In this document: in pieces, positions 32,834 to 41,782 of the stretch
Layout of the letters: the number at the start of each line of letters is the position of its first letter
Numbering within the stretch: position 1 is the stretch's first letter
DNA from: Streptomyces sp.
GTDB taxonomy: Bacteria; Actinomycetota; Actinomycetes; Streptomycetales; Streptomycetaceae
NCBI RefSeq assembly: GCF_019510245.1
Contig: NZ_JAEKKT010000119.1
Span: 1 to 64,000, forward strand
Reading direction: 5' to 3'
DNA: 64,000 bases
The notes under the pieces: model-generated
The model's input: only the letters and a program-made list of their open reading frames with translations
What the model was told of the DNA's origin: nothing
The model's database searches: none
Translations under genes and position numbers: made by a program

Positions 32834-34882
32834 ATGACCGAAGTAAACCGGCGCCGATTCCTTCAGCTCGCGGGCGCCACGACGGCGTTCACCGCGCTGT
32901 CCAGCAGCATCCAGCGTGCCGCCGCGCTGCCCGCGAACCACCGCACCGGCTCGATCCAGGATGTCGAGCACATCGTCGTCCTGATGCAGGAGAACCGTTC
33001 GTTCGACCACTACTTCGGCACCCTCAGAGGTGTCCGCGGCTTCGGCGACCCGCGTTCGGTCACCCAGAACAACAAGTCCGTGTGGCACCAGTCGAACGGT
33101 ACGAAGGACATCCTGCCCTTCCACCCGGACGCCGACGACCTGGGCCTCGCCTTCATCCAGGACCTGCCGCACGGCTGGAGCGACACGCACACCGCGGTCA
33201 ACGGCGGCAAGTACGACAAGTGGGTCCCGGCGAAGGGCTCCACGACGATGGCGTACCTGAACCGCGACGACATTCCGTTCCACTACGCGCTGGCCGACGC
33301 CTTCACCATCTGCGACGCCTACCACTGCTCGTTCATGGGCTCCACCGACCCGAACCGCTACTACATGTGGACGGGCTACACGGGCAACGACGGCCAGGGC
33401 GGCGGCCCGGTCCTCGGCAACGACGAGGCCGGCTACAGCTGGACGACGTACCCGGAGCGCCTGGAGAAGGCCGGCGTCTCCTGGAAGATCTACCAGGACG
33501 TCGGCGACGGCCTGGACGCGGCCGGCGGCTGGGGCTGGATCCAGGACGCCTACCGCGGCAACTACGGCGACAACTCGCTGCTCTACTTCAAGCAGTACCA
33601 GAACGCCCAGCCCGGCGACCCGCTGTACGACAAGGCCCGCACCGGCACCGACGCCACCAAGGGCGAGGGCTTCTTCGACCGGCTCAAGGCCGACGTCAAG
33701 GCCGGCAAGCTGCCGCAGATCTCCTGGGTCGTCGCCCCGGAGGCCTTCACCGAGCACCCCAACTGGCCCGCCAACTACGGCGCCTGGTACGTCTCCCAGG
33801 TCCTCGACGCCCTCACCGCCGACCCCGCGGTGTGGGCGAAGACGGCCGTGTTCATCACGTACGACGAGAACGACGGCTTCTTCGACCACCTGATCCCGCC
33901 GTTCCCGCCGTCCTCCGCCGCGCAGGGCAAGTCCACGGTCGACCCGGGCCTCGACCTCTTCAAGGGCGACGCGAGCCACGCGGCCGGCGCCTACGGCCTC
34001 GGCCAGCGCGTCCCGATGCTGGTCGTCTCCCCGTGGAGCAAGGGCGGCTACGTCTGCTCCGAGACGCTCGACCACACCTCGATCATCCGGTTCATGGAGG
34101 CCCGCTTCGGCGTCCACGAGCCCAACATCTCGCCCTGGCGGCGCACCGTCAGCGGCGACCTGACCTCGGCGTTCGACTTCTCCCGCAAGGACACCAAGCC
34201 GGTCGCGCTGCCGGCCACGGACGGCTACCGGCCGCCGGACGGCAACCGCCACCCCGACTACGTGCCCACCCCGCCCGCCAACCCGGCGCTGCCCCGGCAG
34301 GAGCGCGGCTCACGCCCGACCAGGCCGCTCAAGTACGCCCCGCTGGTGGACGGTGCGCTGGACACGGCGGCCGGGAAGTTCACGCTCACGTTCGCGTCGG
34401 GCGCGCAGGCCGGTGCCGCCTTCCTGGTCACCTCCAACAACCGCGGCGACGGGCCGTGGAGCTACACGACCGAGGCCGGAAAGTCCGTCGCCGACACCTG
34501 GAACACGGTGTACTCGGGCGGGGCGTACGACCTGACCGTGCACGGCCCGAACGGCTTCCTGCGCACCTTCCAGGGGCCCGGCAAGGTGGCGGGCCCCGAG
34601 GTCACCGCCCGGCCGCACGGTGACGACATCGAGCTGACCTTCACCAACAAGGGCAGCGGCACGGTGAAGCTGGCCGTGGCCGACGGGTACGGCGGCCGGG
34701 GCCGCACCTTCACCGTGCGTGCCGGGGCCGTGGTGACGCACATCGTGCACCTCAACCACAGCGAGCGGTGGTACGACCTGACGGTCACGTCCGAGGCCGA
34801 CGCGAGCTACGTGCGGCGGTTCGCCGGGCATGTCGAGAACGGGGAGCCCGGGGTCAGCGACCCGGCGATCATCACGGTGTGA
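32834..34882 (+). CDS. Phospholipase C, phosphocholine-type, Tat-exported
   Basis: A 682-residue enzyme of the acid-phosphatase-like phospholipase C family. A Tat signal (NRRRFLQLAGATTAF) starts the protein. The catalytic core begins VEHIVVLMQENRSFDHYFGT with the active-site threonine region, and further metal and catalytic stretches include CSFMGSTDPNR, FITYDENDGFFDH and DHTSIIRFMEARFG. Two C-terminal domains of the DUF756 type follow (about residues 500-680). It would hydrolyse phosphatidylcholine or related lipids outside the cell. The ATG at 32834 is preferred because the Tat motif follows at once; an ATG 18 bp upstream is also in frame. Confidence 0.92.
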   Translation: MTEVNRRRFLQLAGATTAFTALSSSIQRAAALPANHRTGSIQDVEHIVVLMQENRSFDHYFGTLRGVRGFGDPRSVTQNNKSVWHQSNGTKDILPFHPDADDLGLAFIQDLPHGWSDTHTAVNGGKYDKWVPAKGSTTMAYLNRDDIPFHYALADAFTICDAYHCSFMGSTDPNRYYMWTGYTGNDGQGGGPVLGNDEAGYSWTTYPERLEKAGVSWKIYQDVGDGLDAAGGWGWIQDAYRGNYGDNSLLYFKQYQNAQPGDPLYDKARTGTDATKGEGFFDRLKADVKAGKLPQISWVVAPEAFTEHPNWPANYGAWYVSQVLDALTADPAVWAKTAVFITYDENDGFFDHLIPPFPPSSAAQGKSTVDPGLDLFKGDASHAAGAYGLGQRVPMLVVSPWSKGGYVCSETLDHTSIIRFMEARFGVHEPNISPWRRTVSGDLTSAFDFSRKDTKPVALPATDGYRPPDGNRHPDYVPTPPANPALPRQERGSRPTRPLKYAPLVDGALDTAAGKFTLTFASGAQAGAAFLVTSNNRGDGPWSYTTEAGKSVADTWNTVYSGGAYDLTVHGPNGFLRTFQGPGKVAGPEVTARPHGDDIELTFTNKGSGTVKLAVADGYGGRGRTFTVRAGAVVTHIVHLNHSERWYDLTVTSEADASYVRRFAGHVENGEPGVSDPAIITV

Positions 34883-34936
34883 TCGTGCGCCCGAGGGGGT
34901 GCGGGGAGCGGGGGCGCGGCGGCTGCGGGCTGGTCG

Positions 34937-35004
34937 TGGCTGGTCGCGCAGTTCCTCCCCCAGCCTTCGGCCGGGGGGTACCCCCAGCACCCCTTCGGGG
35001 GGCG
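34937..35004. repeat. Dispersed intergenic repeat, copy A
   Basis: The unit begins TGGCTGGTCGCGCAGTTCC, continues through CCCCCAGCC and a CCGG-rich centre, and ends in a GC hairpin (CACCCC-TTCG-GGGGGCG). It lies between convergent genes (phospholipase and DMT transporter) and could terminate both. Very similar copies are at 44496 and, inverted, at 49254. Confidence 0.75.
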
Positions 35005-35937
35005 TTACAGGGACGTCAGTTTCTTCGGTTCCGTCGGCTGGCGGGGGAGCAGGGTCGGGTCCAGGGCCAGGACCGCTGCCACCGGGTGTTCGTCGTCCGG
35101 TTCGATGACCGGTGCCGGCGGTGTCACCCGGGTGAGCAGGACCACGCCCCAGGAGGCGAGGGCCGCACCGGTCAGGGCGAGCAGGACGCCCCAGGCGCCG
35201 TCCTGGAGGCCCTGGCCGAGCAGGGTCAGGCCGATGACCGCCGCGGCCACCGGGTTGGACAGGGTGACGACCGCGAGCGGGGCGCCCAGGCCGCCGCGGT
35301 AGGCCGTCTGGGAGAGCAGCAGGCCGCCCACCGCGAACGCGGCGACCAGCAGGGCCACCACGATCACCTCGACACTCAGGGCCGGGCCCGAGCGGTCGGT
35401 CGCCGCCACCGTCACCGTCTGGGTGAGGGCCGAGGCGACGCCGGAGGCGAAGCCGGACGCGGTCGCGTGCCGCAGGCCCGGGCGGGCGCCGGGGCGGGAC
35501 AGGACGCCGATCAGGGCGGCCGTCGTACCGGCCACCGCGAGGGCCTCGGTGAGGCTCAGCACCTGGTGGGGTGCGGGGCCGGAGGCCGTGATCAGGAGGG
35601 CGCCGAGGCCGAGCAGGGTCAGCGCGGTGCCCCGCCACTCGTTGGCGGTGACCCGGCGGCCCGCCGCCCGGGCGCCCATCGGCACGGCCGCGACCAGGGT
35701 CAGCGCGCCCAGCGGCTGTACGAGGGTCAGCGGGCCGAACTTCAGGGCGACGACGTGCAGCAGGGCGGCGCCGGCGTTCAGGCCCACCGCCGCCCACCAG
35801 GCACCGGAGCCGAGCAGCCGCAGCAGGCCCGCTCCGGCGGTCCTCGAGGCGAGGCGCTCCTGGGCGACGGCGGCGGCCGCGTAGGCGACGGCCGAGACCA
35901 GGGAGAGGACGACGGCGATCAGGGCGGCGGCGCTCAT
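35005..35937 (-). CDS. DMT-family transporter (EamA-like)
   Basis: A 310-residue membrane protein with about ten hydrophobic segments in two similar halves (SAAALIAVVLSLVSAVAYAA, LVQPLGALTLVAAVPMG and LAVVTLSNPVAAAVIGLTLL), as in drug/metabolite transporters. The substrate cannot be predicted. Its ATG overlaps the stop of the PAP2 gene (ATGA), so the two are translationally coupled and probably work together. A TetR regulator lies divergently upstream of the pair. Confidence 0.85.
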   Translation of the reverse strand: MSAAALIAVVLSLVSAVAYAAAAVAQERLASRTAGAGLLRLLGSGAWWAAVGLNAGAALLHVVALKFGPLTLVQPLGALTLVAAVPMGARAAGRRVTANEWRGTALTLLGLGALLITASGPAPHQVLSLTEALAVAGTTAALIGVLSRPGARPGLRHATASGFASGVASALTQTVTVAATDRSGPALSVEVIVVALLVAAFAVGGLLLSQTAYRGGLGAPLAVVTLSNPVAAAVIGLTLLGQGLQDGAWGVLLALTGAALASWGVVLLTRVTPPAPVIEPDDEHPVAAVLALDPTLLPRQPTEPKKLTSL

Positions 35938-36767
35938 CGGCCAGCCCCCACCGGCACGGGCTCCTCGGAGACGAGGTGCCGGGTGCCGCGCCCGGCCGTG
36001 CTGGCCGTGCGGCGCGGCGAGCGAAGCGAGAGGGGGGTCCCCCCGGACGAAGTCTGGGGGCGGATGAGGGCGAGGGCGGCGCCGAGCATCGCGGTGGCGA
36101 CGATCGAGTCCAGCCAGTAGTGGTTCGCGGTGCCCACGATCACGAGGAGGGTGATCGCCGGGTGCAGCAGCCACAGCCAGCGCCGACGGGAGCGGGTGGC
36201 GACGATCAGGCCGATCGCCACCATCAGGGCCCAGCCGAAGTGCAGCGAGGGCATCGCCGCGAACTGGTTGGAGAGGTGGTCGCTGCTCGGCGGGCCGTAG
36301 ACGGAGGGACCGTACACCCGGGCGGTGTCGACGAGGCCGGTCGCGGCCAGCATGCGGGGCGGTGCCAGCGGGAAGGTGAACGGCAGCACCAGGGCGGCCG
36401 CGGTCACCAGGGCGAGGACCCGTCGGGCCCAGACGTAGTGCGCGGGGCGTCGCAGGTAGAGCCAGACCAGGAAGGCCAGCGTGGCCGGGAAATGAACCGT
36501 GGCGTAGTAGGTGTTGGCGAGGTGGACGAGGGTGTCGCCGTGCAGCAGTGCGGACTGCACGCCGACCTCCGAGGGCAGGTGCAGCGTCCGTTCCAGGTCC
36601 CAGATCCGGTGGGCGTTGTGCAGGGCCTCGGCGGTATGGCCGGTGGCCAGCTGGCGCCCGAACTTGTAGACGAGGAAGAGCCCTGCGACGAGCAGGAGCT
36701 CACGGACGAGCGGCGGCCGGGCTATCGCGCCCGGCTCCGCTGCTGCCGGCTCGGACTGGGATCTCAT
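35934..36767 (-). CDS. PAP2-superfamily (AUR1-like) membrane protein
   Basis: A 277-residue integral membrane protein. The phosphatase motifs are PLAPPRMLAATG with AAMPSLHFGWAL (motif 2, about residue 175) and NHYWLDSIVATAML (motif 3, about 225). AUR1-like members make inositol phosphorylceramide in fungi; in actinobacteria the role may be lipid phosphate head-group transfer or phosphatase activity. The ATG at 36767 was chosen for the following membrane layout; the frame is open further through the operator region. It leads an operon with the DMT transporter under a TetR-type operator. Confidence 0.85.
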   Translation of the reverse strand: MRSQSEPAAAEPGAIARPPLVRELLLVAGLFLVYKFGRQLATGHTAEALHNAHRIWDLERTLHLPSEVGVQSALLHGDTLVHLANTYYATVHFPATLAFLVWLYLRRPAHYVWARRVLALVTAAALVLPFTFPLAPPRMLAATGLVDTARVYGPSVYGPPSSDHLSNQFAAMPSLHFGWALMVAIGLIVATRSRRRWLWLLHPAITLLVIVGTANHYWLDSIVATAMLGAALALIRPQTSSGGTPLSLRSPRRTASTAGRGTRHLVSEEPVPVGAGR

Positions 36768-36844
36768 CCCAGGCCCCCTCACTGACGGTGGTGCGTGCGA
36801 GTCCCGGACGGTGGCCCGAACTCTTCGATACGGAAGCGTACCGA

Positions 36845-36888
36845 TACGCCACTGTACCGATACGGTCGAGTACCGGTACAGTGGCGTA
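36845..36888. promoter_or_regulatory. Long TetR-type operator between divergent genes
   Basis: TACGCCACTGTACCG and CGGTACAGTGGCGTA form a perfect 15-bp inverted repeat with a 14-base spacer. Within and around it TACCGATA recurs three times (about 36839, 36856 and 36887). It lies between the PAP2-DMT operon and the tetR gene and is the likely site for autorepression and control of the operon. Confidence 0.75.
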
Positions 36889-36990
36889 CCGATAGACGTA
36901 GGCCACACTGGTTGTAGGTTTCCGCGCCGGCCGAACGGCGGGCGGGGCGGAAGTGATCCGCAAGTGATGCGCGAGTGAGGAGAAGAGCAC

Positions 36991-37605
36991 ATGACGTCGC
37001 AGGCCGCGGACGGACCGGAGACGGTCGCAGCCTCGCGCCGCTCCAAGATCACGCCGGAGCGTGAGCGGGAGTTCTTCGACGCCGTGCTCGAACAGATCCG
37101 CGAGTGCGGTTACGACTCCGTCTCCATGGAGGGGGTCGCCGCCAGCACCCGGTGCAGCAAGTCCACGCTCTACCGGCAGTGGAAGACGAAGCCGCAGTTC
37201 GTCGCGGCCGCGCTGCGGGCCAACCGCGAGGTGCGCTTCGCCGGCGTCGACACCGGCTCACTCGCCGGGGACCTGCGAGAGGTGGCGCGGGTCGCGGGTG
37301 ACTGGTCCCGCAAGGACACCAAACTGCTCTCGGCGCTGGGCCACGCGGTCCACTCGGACGAGGAACTGGCGCAGGCGCTGCGCGAGGCACTCGTCGAACC
37401 CGAGATCGCCGCGCTCCAGCACATCCTGTACCGCGGTGTCGAGCGCGACGAGGTGCCCGAGGGCCATCCCGCGCTGGACTACGTGCCCGCCATGATGTTC
37501 GGCGTGCTGCGGGTGCGGCCCGTGCTCACCGGCGAGTACGCCGACGCCGACTATCTCGTCCGCTTCGTGGAGGCCGTCGTGCTGCCCGCACTCGGACTGA
37601 CCTGA
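36991..37605 (+). CDS. TetR-family transcriptional regulator
   Basis: A 204-residue regulator. The N-terminal helix-turn-helix is FDAVLEQIRECGYDSVSMEG, VAASTRCSKSTLYRQWKTK, the standard TetR pattern, and the C-terminal domain is helical with the ligand pocket. The start follows GAGGAGAAGAGCAC. It is divergent from the PAP2-DMT operon across the long palindrome and should repress both directions until a ligand is bound. Confidence 0.92.
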   Translation: MTSQAADGPETVAASRRSKITPEREREFFDAVLEQIRECGYDSVSMEGVAASTRCSKSTLYRQWKTKPQFVAAALRANREVRFAGVDTGSLAGDLREVARVAGDWSRKDTKLLSALGHAVHSDEELAQALREALVEPEIAALQHILYRGVERDEVPEGHPALDYVPAMMFGVLRVRPVLTGEYADADYLVRFVEAVVLPALGLT

Positions 37606-37686
37606 GACCCAGGCCGCCGTCCACGGGATGACTGGACGGCGACCTGCTCGCGCCGCACCGTGGGGACGGGGGCGGCGCGCACCCCC

Positions 37687-37734
37687 CGGCCGGGTGGGGT
37701 GCCCCTTTGAGCGGAGGGGCACCCCACCCGGCCG
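37687..37734. terminator. Bidirectional hairpin terminator
   Basis: Two perfectly complementary 20-base arms (37687-37706 and 37715-37734) enclose an eight-base loop. The stem is GC-rich and lies between the convergent tetR and DUF2510 genes. No U-run follows, as is usual for Streptomyces terminators. Confidence 0.85.
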
Positions 37735-37768
37735 ACTGCTGTGCTCGGGAACGGCACGCGAGTGCGGG

Positions 37769-38851
37769 TCAGACGTTCGAACCGCTGCCGCTGCCCGAGG
37801 ACACCTTGATGCCGCTGGTGATCGTGTCGATGACCGACTCCTTCTGGCCGACGTCGACGCCGAACCGGACCACCACGATCTGCTGGGCGTTCGCAGGCGA
37901 CGGGAAGGCCAGCGACTCGACGTAACCGTCGGCGCCCTTGCTGGTGATCGCCTTCCAGCGGACCATGTACCCCTTCTGCCCGGCCACCGTGACCGCCTTG
38001 GAGGCCAGCACCTCGTGCGAGGTGATCGAGCCGTAGGTCTTGCCGCCGTACGACTCCGTGGCGTTGGCCGAGATGTCCGCCTTGGCGACCTCCTCGGCCG
38101 TGTTCCCCTTGGTGCCCAGCACCACCGCGGGCGCCGAGTAGGCACCGCCGGCGGTGCAGGTCTGCGAGGTGTCGCCCGGGCACTTGTAGGAGTCGTCGGA
38201 ACTGACGTTGGCGCCGTAGCTGATCGCCTGCCCGGTCCAGCCGTCCGGCACCGGGATGCTGATGGCGTTGATCGAGTCCGACACCGTGCCGCCGCCCTTG
38301 ACCTTCGGCGCCTCGGACTGCCCCGGCGACGGCGACGCACCCCCGTCGGTGCCACCGGATCCCGAGCCACCGCCCGACCCGCCGAACGGGAAGCCCTGGC
38401 CGCCGTTCTGCCCGCCGTTCTGGCCCTCGGGGCCGCCCTGGCCGAAACCGCCCTGGCCGCCCGAACTCTGCTGGGAGGCCTGCCGGCCGCCGCTGCCGTT
38501 GTCGGTGAGTGCCCACGCGACCACCCCGATCGTGGCGAGGACCGCCACGGCGACGCCGACGGCGATGCCGGTACGCAGCCCGCGCCTGGCGGGGGCCGGC
38601 GGCTGCGCCGGGTACCCCGGATAGCCCGGGTAGGCGGGGTAGGGCCCGTTCGCCGGGTACGTCGGGAAGGCACCGGCGGCCGGCTGGGGGCCCTCGGCCG
38701 GTGGCTGCGGCGGGGGACCCCAGTCCGCGGCCGACCCGGCGGGCCGGGTCTGTTCCGTCCAGGCCTTGCCGTCCCACCAGCGTTCGGTGGCCGGACCGTC
38801 ACTTGTCTGCCCGGGATCGGGATACCACCCGGGGGGAGTCACCTGCGTCAT
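37769..38851 (-). CDS. DUF2510 membrane-anchored protein
   Basis: A 360-residue protein. The N-terminal DUF2510 motif is PPGWYPDPG with RWWDGKAWTEQTR. A proline/tyrosine-rich segment with YPAYPGYPGYPAQP repeats follows, then one membrane helix (about residues 93-115, IAVGVAVAVLATIGVVAWAL), a glycine/serine-rich linker and an extracellular domain of about 200 residues with one cysteine pair (YKCPGDTSQTCTAGG). The function is unknown; such proteins are frequent in actinobacteria. TAGGAG precedes the ATG. The tyrosine-proline repeats are of low complexity, so length may vary between strains. Confidence 0.85.
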   Translation of the reverse strand: MTQVTPPGWYPDPGQTSDGPATERWWDGKAWTEQTRPAGSAADWGPPPQPPAEGPQPAAGAFPTYPANGPYPAYPGYPGYPAQPPAPARRGLRTGIAVGVAVAVLATIGVVAWALTDNGSGGRQASQQSSGGQGGFGQGGPEGQNGGQNGGQGFPFGGSGGGSGSGGTDGGASPSPGQSEAPKVKGGGTVSDSINAISIPVPDGWTGQAISYGANVSSDDSYKCPGDTSQTCTAGGAYSAPAVVLGTKGNTAEEVAKADISANATESYGGKTYGSITSHEVLASKAVTVAGQKGYMVRWKAITSKGADGYVESLAFPSPANAQQIVVVRFGVDVGQKESVIDTITSGIKVSSGSGSGSNV

Positions 38852-38969
38852 GCTCCTACCGTATGAGGCATCGGTGAAAGTCGGATGAGAGGATCCGGCG
38901 ATGTTCGCACGAGGCGATCCGGTACGCGCGGGATGTCTGATCCGGCACGCCTCGGACGAGGTGAGCCGG

Positions 38970-39127
38970 CGTCATCCGGTACGGCCCGGACGGGGCGAGC
39001 CCGCGTCATCCGGACGGTCGGACGGGGCGAGCCCGCGTCATCCGGACGGTCGGACGGGGCGAGTCCGCGTCATCCGGACGGTCGGACGAGGTGGGTGGGC
39101 GTCATCCGGACGGTCGGACAGGGTGGG
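38970..39127. repeat. Tandem 32-bp intergenic repeats
   Basis: CGTCATCCGG recurs at 38970, 39004, 39036, 39068 and 39100, giving periods of 34, 32, 32 and 32 bp. The conserved unit continues with ACGGTCGGAC and GGGGCGAG. The first copy and the sequence before it are more degenerate. The array fills most of the 310-bp gap between the DUF2510 start and the end of the anmK gene. It is not a CRISPR, because there are no unique spacers. Confidence 0.8.
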
Positions 39128-39161
39128 ACGGCGTGCTGCGGGTGGGGTGGGCGCGGACGGC

Positions 39162-40313
39162 TCATTCGATCCGCAGGCGCACCGGCGGCCCCGGTGCCGG
39201 TGGCGGCAGGCACAGGCCGTCCCGTCCCGGGGTCAGTGAGCCCAGGACGCTCGGGTGGCGGGCGCCGGTGGCGGCCGGGAACGTGCCCGCGAGGCCGTGT
39301 GCGGTCAGGAAGCCGAGGACCGCGAAGGCGTACGCCTCCTTCGCCGCCGCGGGCAGCCCGAGTTCGTCGGAGACGCGCACCGGGACCTCCGGGAGCAGCC
39401 CGCGCAGCATCCGCATCAGTACCGGGTTGCGGGTGCCGCCGCCCGAGGCGACCACCTCCGTCGCCGCCACGCCCCGCACCGCGTCCGCCACCGTCCGGGC
39501 GGTCAGCCGGGTGAGGGTGGCCAGTGCGTCCTCGGCGCAGATCCCGGCGGGCGCCCGCCAGTACCCGGCGTGGAACAGCTCCTTGCCGGTCGTCTTCGGC
39601 GCGGGCAGCGCGTAGTACGGCTCCGCCAGCAGTTCTTCGAGCAGCGGCCCGTGCGGACGGCCGCGCGCCGCCAGCGCCCCGTCCACGTCGTACGCCAGCC
39701 GGCCGCCGGTGAACTCCCGGACCGCCGCGTCCAGCAGCGCGCACCCGGGCCCGGTGTCGAAGGCCGTGCCGTCGGGCGCGGTGAGGTTGGCGATCCCGCC
39801 GAGGTTCAGCGCCACCGGCGTCCCCGGCCGCCCGCGCAGCCACAGCAGGTCGACCAGGCTCACCAGCGGAGCGCCCTGGCCCCCGGCGGCCACGTCCCGC
39901 GACCGCAGGTCGGAGACGACCGGCAGCCCCGTCGCCTCCGCGATCCACGCCGGCTGCCCGAGCTGGAGCGTGCCGTGCACCCGGCCGCCGTCCACCCAGT
40001 GGTAGACCGTCTGCCCGTGCGAGGCCACCAACTCGGCCCGCCCACCGCACAGTTCCCGGTCGGCCCGGACCGCGGCCGCCGCGAACGCCTGCCCGATCCG
40101 GGTGTCCAGCAGACACACCCGGGCCAGCGGCACGGCGGCCGGCGGCAGCGCCCCCGCGAGCGCCTCCCGCAGCTCCTCGTCGTACGGCGTGCTCACCATC
40201 CCCAGCGGCTTCAGCAGCAGCGTGCCGTCCAGCAGCCGCAACTCGGCCGCCGCCGCGTCCACCGCGTCGTACGACGTCCCGGACATCAGGCCGATCACCA
40301 GCACCGTCTCCAC
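39162..40313 (-). CDS. anmK: Anhydro-N-acetylmuramic acid kinase
   Basis: A 383-residue kinase of the AnmK family, which opens and phosphorylates 1,6-anhydro-MurNAc to MurNAc 6-phosphate in wall recycling. Motifs are GLMSGTSYDAVDAAAAEL at the start, ASHGQTVYHWV, ALNLGGIANLT, DTGPGCALLDA, TGKELFH and VVASGGGTRNPVLM. The GTG at 40313 lies seven bases after the MFS stop, so translation is probably coupled; a second GTG at 40304 is also possible. The length is usual for the family. The coupled transporter hints at uptake of a wall-derived sugar or peptide, but this is inferred from position only. Confidence 0.92.
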   Translation of the reverse strand: METVLVIGLMSGTSYDAVDAAAAELRLLDGTLLLKPLGMVSTPYDEELREALAGALPPAAVPLARVCLLDTRIGQAFAAAAVRADRELCGGRAELVASHGQTVYHWVDGGRVHGTLQLGQPAWIAEATGLPVVSDLRSRDVAAGGQGAPLVSLVDLLWLRGRPGTPVALNLGGIANLTAPDGTAFDTGPGCALLDAAVREFTGGRLAYDVDGALAARGRPHGPLLEELLAEPYYALPAPKTTGKELFHAGYWRAPAGICAEDALATLTRLTARTVADAVRGVAATEVVASGGGTRNPVLMRMLRGLLPEVPVRVSDELGLPAAAKEAYAFAVLGFLTAHGLAGTFPAATGARHPSVLGSLTPGRDGLCLPPPAPGPPVRLRIE

Positions 40314-40320
40314 CTGCCTC

Positions 40321-41601
40321 TCAACCCGACTGCAGGCGCTGCGACCCGAGCAGCGCGAGCACGCTGACCGCGCAGGTCGCCGCCGCGTAGTAGCCGGGCA
40401 CGTCGAGATTCCCGGTGCGCCGCACCGCCTCCGTGATGATGAGGCCCGCGCAGCCCGAGAACACGGCATTGGACAGGGCGTAGGCGAGTCCGAGGCCCGT
40501 GCAGCGGGCCCGCACCGGGAACATCTCGGCCAGCAGCGCGGGCCCCGGCCCGGCCATCAGCCCCACCACCGCGCCCGCGCCGCACAGGGCGGCGCCCTTC
40601 ACGGCGGCCGCGGTTCCCGGGTCCCGGAGGAGGTGCAGCAGCGGCAGCGCCAGCAGCACCACCAGCCCGGCGCCCGCCAGCATCACCGGCCGCCGCCCCA
40701 CCCGGTCGCTGAGCAGCCCCGCCGGCAGGATGGCCGCCGCGAACCCCAGGTTCGCCACCACGGTCGCCAGCAGTGCCTGCCGGAAGCCGGTGTGCAGCGC
40801 GGCCTGGAGGTACGACGGCAGCACCACCAGGAAGGTGTACCCGGCCGCCGACCAGCCCATCACCCGGGCGACGGCCAGTGCGATCGCCCGCACCGGCACC
40901 CGCACGGCGCGCCCGGCGCCCGCGGCAGGCTCCCGGAACTCCGGTGTCTCGTCAAGACCGATCCGCAGCCACAGCGCGAGCGCGCCCAGCGGCAACGCCA
41001 GCAGGAACGGCAACCGCCAGCCCCAAGACCCGAACTGAGCTGCCGTCAGCATCGCGGACAGCGCCACCGCGACCCCGGACCCGCCCAGCAGCCCCAACGC
41101 CACGGTGAACGACTGCCACGCCCCGTACAGCCCCCGCCGCCCCGGCGGCGCGAACTCGGTCAGCATCGCCACCGCGCCTCCGAACTCACCCCCCGCCGAC
41201 AGCCCCTGAACCACCCTCAGGAACGTCAGCAGCCACGGCGCGACCGCACCGGCCTGCGCATACGTCGGGAGCACGCCGATCAGCGCCGTCGCCCCCGTCA
41301 TCAGCGCCACCACCAGGATCAGCACCGGGCGCCGGCCGAACCGGTCCGCCAGCCGGCCGAACAGGGCGGCGCCCAGTGGGCGGAAGAAGAAGGCCAGCCC
41401 GAACGAGGCGTAGGTGCGCACCAGCCCCTCGGCCGCGCTCCCGCCCGCCGGGGTGAAGAACCGCTCGGCGACGACGGTCGCGACATAGCCGTAGACACCG
41501 AACTCGTACCACTCGATGAAATTGCCGACCGAGCCCGCCGCCAGCGCCCGGAGGGGCCGGTTCCGCTCCCGCACTGCCCGATCTTCGAAAGTCAGCCTCA
41601 T
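40321..41601 (-). CDS. MFS transporter, metabolite:proton symporter type
   Basis: A 426-residue membrane protein with about twelve helices. Signatures of the metabolite:H+ symporter branch are SVGNFIEWYEFGVYG at the start, FFRPLGAALFGRLADRFGRR and VQGLSAGGEFGGAVAMLTEF. This branch includes ShiA, KgtP and ProP, which take up organic acids and osmolytes. The ATG at 41601 follows GGCAGGGAC. It lies directly before anmK in the same direction. A role in importing anhydro-muramyl compounds would be new for this family and is speculative. Confidence 0.88.
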   Translation of the reverse strand: MRLTFEDRAVRERNRPLRALAAGSVGNFIEWYEFGVYGYVATVVAERFFTPAGGSAAEGLVRTYASFGLAFFFRPLGAALFGRLADRFGRRPVLILVVALMTGATALIGVLPTYAQAGAVAPWLLTFLRVVQGLSAGGEFGGAVAMLTEFAPPGRRGLYGAWQSFTVALGLLGGSGVAVALSAMLTAAQFGSWGWRLPFLLALPLGALALWLRIGLDETPEFREPAAGAGRAVRVPVRAIALAVARVMGWSAAGYTFLVVLPSYLQAALHTGFRQALLATVVANLGFAAAILPAGLLSDRVGRRPVMLAGAGLVVLLALPLLHLLRDPGTAAAVKGAALCGAGAVVGLMAGPGPALLAEMFPVRARCTGLGLAYALSNAVFSGCAGLIITEAVRRTGNLDVPGYYAAATCAVSVLALLGSQRLQSG

Positions 41602-41782
41602 GTCCCTGCCCGTTGACGGTCCGTTCGCTGTACAGCGGCAGGTCGGAGCCGTCCCGCGTCGCCCGGGCGCACCCGCTTTCACCCGTCACGGCAACAGCCG
41701 CCCGGACCCGCCTCCGGACAGCCAACAGGACGGCTACGCTCGTAGTCTGTACGTCGTTCGGGCGACTTGGGGAGGTAGCAGG

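Noticed and set aside
38970..39127. CRISPR array
   Set aside because: The units are contiguous tandem copies without unique spacers, and no cas genes are near.
38900..39300. Small repetitive proteins encoded in the tandem repeat array
   Set aside because: The frames only reflect the 32-bp repeats and have no ribosome sites or conserved features.
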